Numbered from the stretch's first letter, positions 9,569 through 20,641 are shown. The stretch: DNA of 64,000 nucleotides from Rachicladosporium sp. CCFEE 5018 (GCA_002077045.2 KZ111150.1:515723-579722), one strand, 5' to 3'. A program made the numbers and translations. The notes: a model not told the origin generated them from the sequence alone.

Positions 9569-12098
9569 CTATGCCACCTCGCCCCTCACGGCCCTACTCC
9601 CATGCATCTTCGCCAGCCACGTCTTACTCAAAAACACCCTAATACTCTTGCCCTTCCACATGAACAGCAGCAGCATCAAATTATTCACCAGCAGCACACC
9701 TGCGAACGCCCCCGCGATGACCGTCGCGAAGCCCTTGGATAAGATCCAGTCGAGCAGGGAATATCCGAGGCCGAAGGAAATGGCGTTCTTGCCGATGTTC
9801 ATGGCGATCAGCATCTCGGACATGTTGGCGTTGTAGGAGTCCATGGCGTAGGCGAGGGTGAAGGTGAAGTAGAAGAGTGCGGACCTGGGGGGTTGAGTTA
9901 GTGATGGAGCTGGGGAGGGTGATGGGAGGCGGGAGGTTGGGCTTACCAGTCCAACATTGCCACGCCGGCAAATAAGCCGACCCAGTGGAGTTGCTTCTGC
10001 GCCACCATGCCGTAGACTACCAGCCCTGCGGGCCCGACGAGCATAGCTGGCAGCATGACGCCGAGCCGCATTTCGGCTTCGCGGATACCGTTGTTCTTCA
10101 CTGTTAGGCGGGCGGCAAGGCGGTCGGAGGAGTTTGCGAAGGGGATCGAGAGGCCGTAGCCGATTATGAAAGCTATAGCCAACAGGCCGGCTGAGGATTG
10201 AGTCCAAAGGTAAGGTGGTTGGACTATTAGGATCGGGAAGGTGTAGTTGAATGCGAGGGCGGCGCAGCCGATGTAGATGCCTGACAGAGATTGTTAGCTG
10301 GTTGAGAGGAATGAGGAGTCTTGTGGAGACTGACCGAAGCTCGTGATGACCCAAAGCACCTGCGGGACGAAGAAGTAGGAGAATGAGCGCAGGATCATGC
10401 CGAAGAACTGGATGTCTGGGTCTACGCCGCTCCAGGGTTTGAGCGTGGAGACGTAGCTGTGCCTCGCTGGCTGGATCGCGGGACCAGAGAGCTCGACGTT
10501 GGCGGTATCGACATGCGAAGTATCGACGGCTTGCGAGGCCACATGCGCGTGCTTCTCATGCAACGCCTCGTCGCTCGCCACACTGCTAGGAGGCGACATC
10601 CTGACCTTGCGCTTATACATCGTCTCCGGCACCAAGAAGAACGTCGCAATGAACAACGCCATCGCAAACGCAAAATGCACGTAAAAGAAAAGCTTATGGT
10701 TATGCGGCGCAGCATTCAACATATACCCAGCTGGCAGCGCGCCGATACCGCCTAGGCATAAGGCGACGGTGTAGTAGCTGATGCGCTTGCCGCGCTCGTG
10801 CAGGAAGTAAATGTCGTTCACGCATTGCACGGGCAGGGCTTCGCAGACGGAGCTGCCCAGGGCGACGATGATGCGGCACGCGAGGAAGCTGTTGTAGTCG
10901 TTCGCTACGGCGCAGCCGAGGGTGCCGAAGGCGTAGAGGAGTTGGGAGAAGAGCATTGTGGGGCGGCGGCCGAATTTCATGTACATNNNNNNNNNNNNNN
11001 NNNNNNNNNNNNNNNNNNNNNNNNNNNNNNNNNNNNNNNNNNNNNNNNNNNNNNNNNNNNNNNNNNNNNNNNNNNNNNNNNNNNNNAGAGCTCGACGTTG
11101 GCGGTATCGACATGCGAAGTATCGACGGCTTGCGAGGCCACATGCGCGTGCTTCTCATGCAACGCCTCGTCGCTCGCCACACTGCTAGGAGGCGACATCC
11201 TGACCTTGCGCTTATACATCGTCTCCGGCACCAAGAAGAACGTCGCAATGAACAACGCCATCGCAAACGCAAAATGCACGTAAAAGAAAAGCTTATGGTT
11301 ATGCGGCGCAGCATTCAACATATACCCAGCTGGCAGCGCGCCGATACCGCCTAGGCATAAGGCGACGGTGTAGTAGCTGATGCGCTTGCCGCGCTCGTGC
11401 AGGAAGTAAATGTCGTTCACGCATTGCACGGGCAGGGCTTCGCAGACGGAGCTGCCCAGGGCGACGATGATGCGGCACGCGAGGAAGCTGTTGTAGTCGT
11501 TCGCTACGGCGCAGCCGAGGGTGCCGAAGGCGTAGAGGAGTTGGGAGAAGAGCATTGTGGGGCGGCGGCCGAATTTCATGTACATTGGGATGAGCAGGAT
11601 CGTGCCTGGGAGGTGTTAGTTGACCGACCGGGCTTCGAGGATGTGAGAGGGACTGACCGAGACCGAAGCATAAGTTCGGGTATGAGGAGGTCTGCGAGGC
11701 GATCGGGAAGGAGACGCGGAAGGTGGCGGCGTAGAGCGGGATGTAGACTGAGCTGCCGATGATGTTGCAGTTGGCGAGGAAGCTGTAGATGCTGCAGATG
11801 ACGAGAATCGAGTCCTTCTTCCAGCGTGGCCACTATAGCATCGTCAGTACGAGCTGGGATACAGACGATGGATGGCCGACGACGTACTTGCAGCGGATCG
11901 TTGGGGTCGTCGGCAGGCACTGGAAACAGTGCTTGTCCATATGCGCTATCATCGCCATCGACGACTTTGCAGTCGACAGTCCCGGGGACATCTTCGTGTG
12001 CGTGGCTGTCGTGTAACAAGGTCAGCTATTGGTCGTTCTAGCAGTCGAGGAGCTACCCACCTGTGGACGAGATGACGGCCTGCCTTGTGGTCCGCCAT
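9569..12098 (-). CDS. MFS transporter, copy A (split by an assembly gap)
   Basis: Predicted 12-TM proton-coupled transporter of the DHA1 type in the plasma or vacuolar membrane; the substrate is unknown. Six exons on the minus strand: 12061-12098, 11888-12005, 11658-11832, exon 4 from 11605 to 10335 across the gap, 9947-10280 and 9569-9884. All introns are 52-62 nt with good GT..AG ends and keep the frame. Bases 10488-10986 and 11087-11585 are the same 499 bp, so counting them once gives exon 4 as 672 nt and a 550-residue protein. The cytosolic N-terminus contains 'HAHEDVPGTVD'; the loop motif 'MKFGRRPTM' follows TM2; a charged central loop separates the two six-helix halves. The apparent break is an assembly effect, not a mutation. 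Confidence 0.85.
10488..10986. repeat. Contig-end repeat, left of gap 1
   Basis: These 499 bp recur at 11087-11585 with no difference that I can see. They lie immediately left of the 100-N gap and code for part of exon 4 of the MFS transporter. This is what an unmerged contig overlap looks like. Confidence 0.9.
10987..11086. other. Assembly gap 1 (100 N)
   Basis: Exactly 100 N, the conventional placeholder for a gap of unknown size. Identical sequence flanks it on both sides, so the real gap is probably zero or negative. Confidence 0.95.
11087..11585. repeat. Contig-end repeat, right of gap 1
   Basis: Same 499 bp as 10488-10986, offset 599. Confidence 0.9.
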
Positions 12099-13146
12099 GA
12101 TGGGAACTGTATTTAGATCTGAAGTCCTCGATGGATGCTCGAGTTCCTAGATTTTGACCCACTCCAAAGACTAGCAAAGTGAAGAATCTGGGGTCGATTC
12201 CTTCTCCGCAGATACAACACAGCAAAAGGAAGCGACGACCGAGAATCACAGAAAGTGAAGACCTAACAATTGCCAATTCCCGTCGAAAGCTCCAACCAAC
12301 ACTTCCAATGCTCCCACCGGGGCAAAGACCAGCCTTCACTTCTGCCGGCATAAATTCAGAATCACCGCTGCACCTCTCACCAACACACGCATCGCGTGGC
12401 GCAAGCTTCCCTGCAGGGACAGCCGGCAGTACCACCACTCATTGGCCCGGCTGATGTGGGAGTGCAGCGCGAGGCGTTTGAACGGCGCCGGCACGAAGTA
12501 GCCGTCTTCCAGATTGCTCGCAAGGGCGTCAGTGCGCTTGTGTGGGAGCTGCGAACTTGCGATGGGGAAGGCAATCAGCATGGGTGAGTGTTTGATCGCG
12601 GAGATGAAACGTGCGAACGGGGAGGGGATTGACATCGCGCTGCCCCGGCTTTCCCCAGGTGTGCCGCGCTTGGGTTTTGGTGTGCGGCAGACGTGCGGTA
12701 GATGCTAGTCATGGGCGTTGGGCGGAGACGAGTCCCGATTCATCAAATGCTTCGTCAATGTTGAGTGTGTAACGCGGCTGTGTGGCAGCCAAGGAGATGC
12801 GCGGTTGCTGCTTTATGTTCTACGGGCATGCGAGTGGCGTATGGGTCTGAGACATCGTGGAATCTGTCAACGATACAGCTATCTATCGAGTCGTGCAGAT
12901 GGAAAAGATGAACTCTATTGTTGCTCCATCGCGACTACTGCATAAGCATTGGCGGGCCACATGACTGCCGCGCAGCCACGCTGTCGCCATGCGAGATCCC
13001 GATGAAGTTTATGCAAGGCATCGATCCACAATGACAGATGACTCCATGACTCTGGGTGTAGCTTCATAGTCAGTCGCACAATCCTCACGGTACAAGGTTA
13101 CAAGTCTGTGTAGACAAATCTTCGGCACTACGGAGGCTCGGTGAAA
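12099..13146. other. Divergent intergenic region, copy A
   Basis: About 1 kb between the start codons of the MFS transporter (-) and the DUF1772 gene (+). It aligns well with 30317-31358 of copy B. The stretches of high identity probably hold both promoters. No gene was recognised. Confidence 0.5.
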
Positions 13147-13911
13147 ATGAGCAAACTCAAAGTCCGCCTGCCTCTCGGCCAGGATGAAGCCAGCATATCT
13201 GTCCGCGCGATCAAGGTCTTTGGCCTGACGGCCACGGCATTCCTCGCAGGTGAGTGGAACACAAAGAGCATCTACCAAACTTCTCCTTGGCGAACCATCA
13301 CGATGACTAGCTGAGCCTGCGAACGTTACCGATCTACCTCCTGTCGCGTTGCGAGTGAGAAATCTCGAGCTCTGTCTCTGATACCCGATCGATAGGGAAG
13401 ACGTTCAATTCCTCCTACTCTACCACTCCAGCCCTGCTGCTAGCGCCAGCACCTCTGCTAGCAAAGCAATGGAAGAAGCAGTTCGACGTCGACCATAATC
13501 TCGTAGTCGGCTTAGCCTTCTCGAGCGTGCCGGTCCTTGGCTTTCTGGCGTATCGTGGTAAGTAGCGAACCACGGCGCGGGAAGATACATCTCATTCAAG
13601 TGACTTCCGTGGCTGATTCCGAGCCAGCTCCTCCACCCTCTCTCGTGAGGAAGCTGTACGCCCTCGCGACCGTTCTGCTGGCTTCCGTGGTGCCTTACTC
13701 TGCGCTGTTGATGTTGCCCATCACGCAACAGCTAGCGCAGAAAGCTCGCACGCTTGCTTCGGCATCGCTCACAGATACGGACGCAGAGGTCAGGGTGTCG
13801 CAGGAAGATAGCGTGCATCAGCTAGTCGATCGATGGGCTGTCCGGAACCTGGGCAGGAGCGTCTTGATCGGACTCAGCGCTCTTATGGCGGCATGGGCAG
13901 CAACGGAGTGA
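13147..13911 (+). CDS. DUF1772 (anthrone-oxygenase-like) membrane protein, copy A
   Basis: Small four-helix membrane protein of the DUF1772 family, which includes fungal anthrone oxygenases of polyketide pathways; most members have no known role. No biosynthetic cluster is present here, so a pathway is not proposed. Exons 13147-13249, 13396-13557, 13628-13911 give 182 residues. Intron 1 is 146 nt. At the acceptor of intron 2, copy B reads GATGCAG but this copy reads GATTCCG, which destroys the AG. The next AG that keeps the frame is CCAG ending at 13627, which would remove two residues compared with copy B. Hydrophobic segments lie near residues 20-35, 70-88, 105-128 and 165-180. It converges on the BRCT gene, 80 bp away. 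Confidence 0.75.
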
Positions 13912-13991
13912 GACTTATGTGTAACGGCTGCTCGTTTGCGAACGGGGTAATGACTTACGATCAATTATCAACGGGAATTAAACGAGCGGCG

Positions 13992-14786
13992 TCATTCGTC
14001 TACTTCACGATCTGCATAGGTCCGTTTCAATACGCCAGTAGTCGTCGTTAGTGGAGCCAGCCATGTGAGACCTGACCCTGTTGGTCTCTTCGAAGTCTTT
14101 GTATTTGTTCTGAGCGCTTTACGGATCCGAGAGTGTGCTGTAGGCTCCGGATCGGCTGTGTTAGGAAGCGTTGGCGACTGGACGACGTTGCTTTGCAGCT
14201 GCAATCCTGCAAAGCCTGGAGATGCACGAGGTTCAGATTTCACGCAAGCGTCTGCTACCGGCATCGATCTGTTTGCGCCATTACGTGACTCGGTAAGCAC
14301 CGTCGGCGCTGCCCCGCCAGTGGTACTGCTGACTACCGAGGTTTCAACTGACGAGATCGTAGGTCCTGCTGACGATGTGTTCGCAAGCACTTGCAGAGAT
14401 GGCGCAGAAGGGATGTTCCTCGGCGTCGCTATCGCCACAGAATTAGAGCCATTGGCCTGTGCGAGGAGTGCGGCCTGTCGCGACTTAGCTGCTTTGCGAG
14501 CAGCCGATGCACCCATCTTCTTAGCAACTTCCGGGGTGAAAGTAGAAGGGCCAGTACCAGGTAGTCTTCGGATCAGCTCGAAGAAGCCAGCCTCGTTCGT
14601 GGTTGGTAGGCCCAGTTCCTTCACCTTCTTCAAGTACTTCGGCGGTGCAGGATACTCTCCAAGGATCACCCAGCTCGACTCCTCAGACGCATGAGGCTGT
14701 AAATGGCCGCCATAGTGTTTCATCAGGCCCACAAGCTGGTCGTAGTATAATGTAGAGTAGTTCCAACCGTAGAATACTAAATGCAT
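13992..14786 (-). pseudogene. RFC1-type BRCT protein, copy A, N-terminus lost or unresolved
   Basis: Diverged counterpart of the intact 317-residue gene at 32200-33153. The frame from the ATG at 14786 gives 264 residues, but that ATG lies inside the first BRCT strand. The same frame is open for 45 codons upstream and still matches copy B ('LFKALA', 'ANCLAGM'), then meets TGA at 14922-14924 with no in-frame ATG between. The region corresponding to the copy-B start is shortened and shifted in frame. The BRCT domain (about the first 80 residues, with 'KHYGGHLQPHASEESSWVIL' and 'NEAGFFELIRRLPG') is otherwise preserved. The C-terminal motif 'GLTWLAPLTTTTGVLKRTY' is shared with B, while the middle is hardly alignable. 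It could be a pseudogene, or a gene with an upstream exon I cannot see. Confidence 0.6.
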
Positions 14787-15204
14787 GCCCGCGAGGCAAT
14801 TGGCTTGACCAGAAGGAAATCGATTTGGAGGTAGACTACCATTAGCTAGCGCCTTGAAGAGAGCACCTGCGAATGTAGCCTGCCGAGCGACTATGAGTTC
14901 GGCGATTCTTGGGTCGTCAGTTCAACTGAGTCGCCGGGCTCCCTTCGTGGCCGAACGAGAACCTCATTGCGCGCCCTCTTGGCTGGCTTCTTTCACCCCT
15001 TCGGCATTTGATGTCTACGTCAATCCAAGAGGTTTCGGACTAATCTCGATGTGCAAGCGTCTATTGTTGCTGAGGTGAGCGTGGTGAGATGGAATCTACA
15101 GACCGCAACACGAAATATACGCGCTACCTGAGCTTAATTTCTTGCTCTATCGAGCGACCTCATATCGCACTTCTGAGCATCGACTTCCCCTCCACATCCC
15201 CGCC
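14787..15204. other. Divergent region between BRCT gene and p62, copy A
   Basis: About 420 bp. The left part is decayed coding sequence of the BRCT gene's N-terminus. The rest should hold the p62 promoter. It is much more diverged from copy B than most other intergenic sequence. Confidence 0.5.
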
Positions 15205-16993
15205 ATGGCGCTCTCCCTTCCCTCCGCCCACTATGCTTGTTCCTGCTCCTCCACCTCTACGCCACCGCCGCCCTCTCGCCGCATCTCTCATATCCCTGTT
15301 CCGCCCCAAGATGACGACCCTGAGCAATCCACCTTCGACCCCTACTCCCCTCGCGCAGCGTACAATCTCTATCCCCTTACGCACCTCCTCTTCTGCGACG
15401 AGTGCTCGCAGATCCGCTGTCCTAAATGTACGATCGAGGAAGTCATCACCTGGTACTGTCCGAGCTGCTTGTTCGAGGTGCCGAGTGGTTCGGTGAGGGG
15501 AGATGGGAATAGGTAAGGTGAGCTCCCTAAATTGTGACGAATCTATGGTAGGGATGTCTAACCCGTCAGTACCTAGGTGTGCAAGGAGCTGTTTGGACTG
15601 CCCAGTATGTGAGGCACCGCTCAATCCTACCAGCATCGGCGAACGGGACGCTGCGGAGGAGTACGTGTTGAGATGCGGGTACTGTCACTGGACAAGCGCA
15701 GATGCCGGAATCAAGCTGGCGAAGTCGACAAAGCTCACGGAGCAGTTGACTAAGCTGAAGGGGATCAGGGCTCAAGGACGTTCATCTCTCCAGAAGGATG
15801 ACGAGGCAAACGCAGCACGAGTCGCAGAGACCGAAGTGTCGAAACCGCAACCGCGCGATCACGATGATGCGTTTGGCAAGCTCATGACCTTCTACAAGGA
15901 GCAGCTGAGCGAGTCTAGTGATGCACCGAACCCGTACGGAGGTAGCAACTACAACTCGCCGGCCAATCTTGCACGGATCATAGGCATCTACGGCGGCCTT
16001 TCACACAGTGCGCTGAAGAAGAGCCGCGAAAAGCCGCAGCCGATGCGCGAGGCCCATTGTGTTAACGAAGGTGTGGCGACCTTTCAGCCGGACGACGACG
16101 ATGGCGAGCGCGACGTTGCCGGTAAGATGCGAGAGCTGGGCTGGGATGACTTGACTTCGGAGCAGCAGCAGGTCGTCGCCCCTGTGAACGGCAATGCTCG
16201 CTTCACGAACGACCTTTGGCCTGTATCAACTCGCCTACGTACGAAGCGTGGAAAGCGCTGCAAGATTTGCAATCAGATCGTCTTCCGACCGGAAGCGAAG
16301 CCTGGGAGCACGCGAACCAAAGTGCGAATGCTGGCTCACGACCATATCCCAAAATTCGCGCTTCAGCCGCTGAACGCCGTTGCACGGGCGCAAGACCCGG
16401 CATTCATTGTTCGCAAAGATCAGCCTTACGCGGAACCCAGTTTGCGACCCCACGCAGCCCAACAGTACGTCCTCACTGTTATCAATCCGCTCTTCGAGAC
16501 TGTCAAAGTCACGCTGGCTACGCCAGCCATCACTCCTGGGAAGGTCAAGTCGAAGGTCACTATCTTGTGCCCCGAGTTCTCGATCGGTCCTGCAGGCGAG
16601 ATGTGGGACGACGCGCTCTCAAGCTCTACAACATCCACTTCGCGGCCTGAAGATGGCAGTAGAAAGGCTGCCATGGCTAATTTGACAGGTGGCGAAGACA
16701 ATGCAAGGCAGCCAGAAGCTGGCAAAGTATGGGAGAAGTCACGAAACCGCACGAAGGTGATTCTGGAAATCGTGCCTGGCGCCCTCAAGGAGATGAGCAT
16801 CGTACCCAAGGCTGCAGATGCGCAAGCTGATGATGACTTGGGTGAAGACGAAGACGTGTTACAAGTCCCCATCTATGTCAGAGCTGAGTGGATGGCGGAG
16901 GTGTCGCACCCCCCGGGAGGCAAGCCGGAACCGAAGGAGCTCAGGGAGATCGGCTACTGGTGCGTCCTCGGAGTCGGGCGAATCACGGGGTGA
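15205..16993 (+). CDS. DCTN4: Dynactin subunit p62 (DCTN4 family), copy A
   Basis: Component of the pointed-end complex of dynactin, the dynein activator that links the motor to cargo and the cell cortex. Exons 15205-15512 and 15577-16993 with a 64-nt intron (GTAAGG donor, TCTAAC branch-like site, CCTAG acceptor) give 574 residues. The N-terminal Cys-rich, RING-like region is typical of p62: Cys 64, 67, 72, 75, 85 and 88 from exon 1, then a C-x2-C-x2-C cluster near 108-114 and C-x2-C near 137. A further C-x2-C ('CKICNQ') near residue 370 precedes the conserved beta-rich C-terminal half. It stands between the BRCT gene (-) and the PX-associated gene (+). Confidence 0.9.
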
Positions 16994-17211
16994 TTACTGC
17001 CACCATGAGGTGAGGTGCAGACATCGAGAGCACTTGTCTGTATCGCCTCTGGCCTCCTCCACAAGATTCCCGCAATCCAGAAATCTCCCCGCTGACGTCA
17101 CGGTACGAGAGGCCATCAACGAAAGCGCGTTCTGGTCAAAGGCTTGGGTCCAAACAACTGCATACTATACTTCACCCGCACACCTCAAGACACCCTCACA
17201 TTTTAATCATC

Positions 17212-19298
17212 ATGGTTGCTAGCGATCTCTCGCCAGCCACTCTCTCACCTGAGCAAACATCCACCCTCTTCGATATCCTTACCCACCACGAGACCTACCG
17301 CGAGATCGAAGCCTTCAAACAACCAGGCGCCATACACGCGTACGGTCCACCATTCCAGGACAAAACATCCTCCACCAACTCGCCAGTCCTACAAACGCTC
17401 CTTTCCAAATTCGTCCTCCAACTACCTGGTCTCCGAGATGTGTCTCCGAGCTTTTGGAAGATTCAAGTTGCCGATCTTATCGATGAGCTCTGCGAAGCCG
17501 AGCTGAGTGAGAGCTATGACAAAGGCGTTCTAGGGATACGGAAGACGCTAGCGACTGCCGTGAGCGCGCTGATCGAGTATCCAGCGCGGGGCAGTCTTGG
17601 TGCATTTCTGGAGAAGCAAGACAGGAAGAGGCGGGAGTATGATACGAAGAACTCGGATGATGTGTTGCAAGCATGGCAGGACTGTTTGCAAGAGATCGTA
17701 TACGGAGATTTGATCGAGGAACTGTTTAGCAAGGCTGCGGTTACGGATGATCTGGAACAGCATGCAGGAATCGTAAGGGGAATGCATGAATTCGTTGTTG
17801 TGAAGTAGGTAAGCTGTCCTTGCGAGTACTGGACGGAGGGAAAACGGTGCGATGGAGGACACTGGCTGACTGGGGCCGACAGTCTCGCGTCATTCATGCA
17901 TTATACGCTGGTGCTGTCGCCTGAGGGACCTGCGTTACTACGGATGATTGGCAGTGTACATGGCCTGCTACCATATTCGGTCGTACGACAGACGCTTAAG
18001 GTCGGCAATGTGGCGACGATGATCAGCGGCGTGATGAGGATCATGCTGGCGAAAGTTAGTGTCAGTGCTGTGACGAACTGGATGGGTTTGAGCAGTGGCG
18101 CTGATGAGGGCATGAATCTATTGCAACAGTAAGTGAGAACTCGGAGTCTGCGAGCTTTGCCTCCGGTGGCTGATACGACTGCAGGATCATCTCGCAAGTC
18201 CTCGGCTGGGAGAAACGTGAGCTCAAGAGTCGAGCGACCAAGATCGAGAAGGCCAAGGACGGTCCACCCAAAGCCGTGTTGAAAGAGCTCAACGACTGGA
18301 TAGCAACGAGAAGTCGAGCAGAGCACGAAGAGGGCCGGCGACAGAGCAAGGAGCAAGGTCATTCAATGGTCACAATCATCTTGGCACTGTCTTCGCAACC
18401 CACCGAGCTCTCGGAGAAGCAACACGCACAGGCACTGGAGTACCTCACACTGACGCTAGGTGTCCGCGATCGCCAAGAGATCATTCGTGTGCTTTGCAGT
18501 CGCAATCCAGATCACCTTACTGTCGCAATACGAGATGGTGTTGACGCATATACACCAATGATCAGAGACGTACATCAAGCTGTCAACCTCAGCGACACAG
18601 TATGGGACTTCGAGCGCTTCCTGACCGACATGTTGAAGATTAGCAAACCACAAGGCAAGAAGGGTGAGGAGAAGCCGCCAGCAGTGGAGGACTTCGTTGA
18701 CCTCTTACATCGACATCAATCGAGCAGCCACAAGTTCATACACCAGGTCTGCAAGAACAGCAGACCTCTAGTCGAGACGTGGAAAGGTTATGTCAACACC
18801 GCAGCAGCACAGTTCCGAGCCGACGCGAAAGCACCCACGAGCAGCTCCCTCATGCCCCATTCTGCCTCGCCTCCCCGCCAACTCTCCGAAGCCTTCTCAC
18901 ATCTGTCGTCGGAAGATCAGAAATCAGTTTCCTCAGAAATCTCAGCCTATACAAAGTACCTACACGACCTCCACGCCGCATCAGCAACTCGCATCGGCTC
19001 CATCATTCGGCGCGAGTACTCAGCACCCTTTGGCCCAGGTGCGTATCTAGCGCGCTGGCAGCAGCTCATGGACGCTACTGCAGTCACACCTGCGACGCCG
19101 AAGGGCGAAGTGCGGTTTGGTAGTAGTAAGAGCGTTCGAGATGAGGCGAGGACGGACGTCGATGGTGAGACCGCTGGGAGTGGAAAAGAGGTCAAAGCTA
19201 TGGATGATGCTGAGGACTCGACGCCGAAGATGCCAGATGTGGCGAAGACGATTGATCTGTTGGGAGAGAGGTTTAGGGAGATATTGGGAGGGGCATGA
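17212..19298 (+). CDS. PX-associated / DUF3818 protein, copy A
   Basis: Fungal protein of the PX-associated (PXB) plus DUF3818 type, related to yeast Ypr097w/Lec1, thought to act in membrane or lipid traffic. Exons 17212-17804, 17883-18128, 18185-19298 give 650 residues. The first intron uses GTAGGT as donor. Using the next GT instead would leave an in-frame TAG in the exon, so the chosen donor decides the model. The PX-associated domain covers about residues 8-130 ('EQTSTLFDILTHHETYREIE', 'ELSESYDKGVLGIRKTLATA'). DUF3818 covers about 200-490. No phosphoinositide-binding PX domain is present, as in many filamentous-fungal relatives. The Ser-rich tail is followed by a last conserved helix 'IDLLGERFREILGGA'. 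Confidence 0.85.
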
Positions 19299-19379
19299 GT
19301 CTGAATATCACGCGCAACAGCCATCAGAACCTACGACGAGACAGTAGACATAACCAGCCGCTGAACGTTACAGAAACCA

Positions 19380-20351
19380 CTATCCTAGCCTCCCTCTGTG
19401 TCCGCCCCGTTCCCCACGGTCCCAAGGCTGCTGCCTGGCTCTGTCTTCCACGTCCCGGTACAGACCCAGCAAATATTCCCATTCGCTCTGCTTCAAGCGT
19501 CCCACCCAGCCAAATCTAAGCCTACGCTCGATCTTCACTGGCGCCGTTAGCTGAATGGTGGTCGCAGGCAGTATAGCCCTGACGCACGAGACCTCAAGAG
19601 GCCGGTGCATTCCCTCGTTAATGTAGAGGTCGCCCACGTTTTTGACACCTACGTATTCATCTCTTGCGGAAAGAGGTCTGGAGCTGATGCCTCGATTGCA
19701 CCAAGTATAGAAAGGCAGGCAGATCATTGTCGAGGCGAAGGGAAGGAGAACGATAGCCATGCGGTGCGTCGAGTAGACTTGGCCGTGAGGGGTCAATGTC
19801 AGCTGCTGCTGTTGTCTTTGACTGGGATTAGTGGTATTGCTTGTGTCGTGCACAGGGACCCAAAGGATATCGCCTTTGGTGTAGTGCAAGCGAGTCAGTG
19901 CCAGCGATGGAGCGGGCGAGATCGAGGGGCTAGGCTGGCTGCTGGGCGGTGTAGGCGGACATGTGATCTGTGGGTGAGACGTCAATGGCCTATGGGGTGG
20001 GAGATGCGTACCTCGTGAAGTTGTAGCGACTCGATCCGCCAGGCCGCCCCCTGCCGTCGCACATGCTCGCCGGGAGCCACAGGAGCTCCTATGATCTGCT
20101 GTGCTCGAACACGGCGCGAGTGGATTCTCCGCGGAATGGCCAATAATCACGGCGTCGAGTGCGCGCTCCGACGCAGTACTTGACGAGGCGTGCACAAAGC
20201 CGTGTCCGGCTGAAGTTTGATGCTGTGCAACATGCTGTCGACTATTCGAATGCTCTGCACCTGAGGGATTCGCAGAGTGTTGAGGTGGTGCTTGTTTCTT
20301 TGATGCCTGGCGTCTCATGATGATGATGGTTTTATTGTTGCTGCCTGCCAT
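19380..20351 (-). CDS. DUF6590-like protein 1, copy A
   Basis: Single-exon 323-residue protein. The first 130 residues are Ser/Pro/Ala rich and disordered. The rest is a compact domain with 'YTKGDILWVPVHD', 'THRMAIVLLPFAS', 'ICLPFYTW', 'YVGVKNVGDLYINEGMHRPL' and 'IQLTAPVKIERRL', the layout of the fungal DUF6590 family (a basic strand, a 'CLPI-Y' strand, a late 'G-R/L' strand). The function of that family is unknown. It is paralogous to the gene just upstream on the same strand. Compared with copy B, the 3' half (19380 to about 19838) is only about 80% identical, while the 5' part is nearly unchanged. The family name is inference from pattern. Confidence 0.6.
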   Translation of the reverse strand: MAGSNNKTIIIMRRQASKKQAPPQHSANPSGAEHSNSRQHVAQHQTSAGHGFVHASSSTASERALDAVIIGHSAENPLAPCSSTADHRSSCGSRRACATAGGGLADRVATTSRGTHLPPHRPLTSHPQITCPPTPPSSQPSPSISPAPSLALTRLHYTKGDILWVPVHDTSNTTNPSQRQQQQLTLTPHGQVYSTHRMAIVLLPFASTMICLPFYTWCNRGISSRPLSARDEYVGVKNVGDLYINEGMHRPLEVSCVRAILPATTIQLTAPVKIERRLRFGWVGRLKQSEWEYLLGLYRDVEDRARQQPWDRGERGGHRGRLG

Positions 20352-20641
20352 GATGTCTGGCTAAGAGAGGCACTTTATAGATCGGTCGCCGGGAGGCTGC
20401 TATCCCGGAAGAATATGAGACTCGAGACAGATCGAGCATCTCGACCGAGACCCATGCTGACTGTCCCAAAGCAGATGCGAATTGCATCAGACCAAGACAT
20501 GTGTGAGCTAAGCGCAGACAATGCATTGTCGAAGCCTAGACCGTCTCGGGCGCCGAGACCCTGACTTACTAGTTCCTGGTACGAAGCCCCCATGCGAGGA
20601 TATCGAAGGGGATCAGATGTCCTCAGTATTTCTGTCGCTAT

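Noticed and set aside
10700..11314. Open frame running through the N gap
   Set aside because: It exists only because N codons are not stops; it is in the wrong frame for the transporter and shadows exon 4.
19968..20011. Intron-like 44-nt segment in DUF6590-like gene 1 (GTACGC ... CCACAG, minus strand)
   Set aside because: Removing it shifts the frame away from the conserved C-terminal domain, and the frame is open without splicing in both copies.
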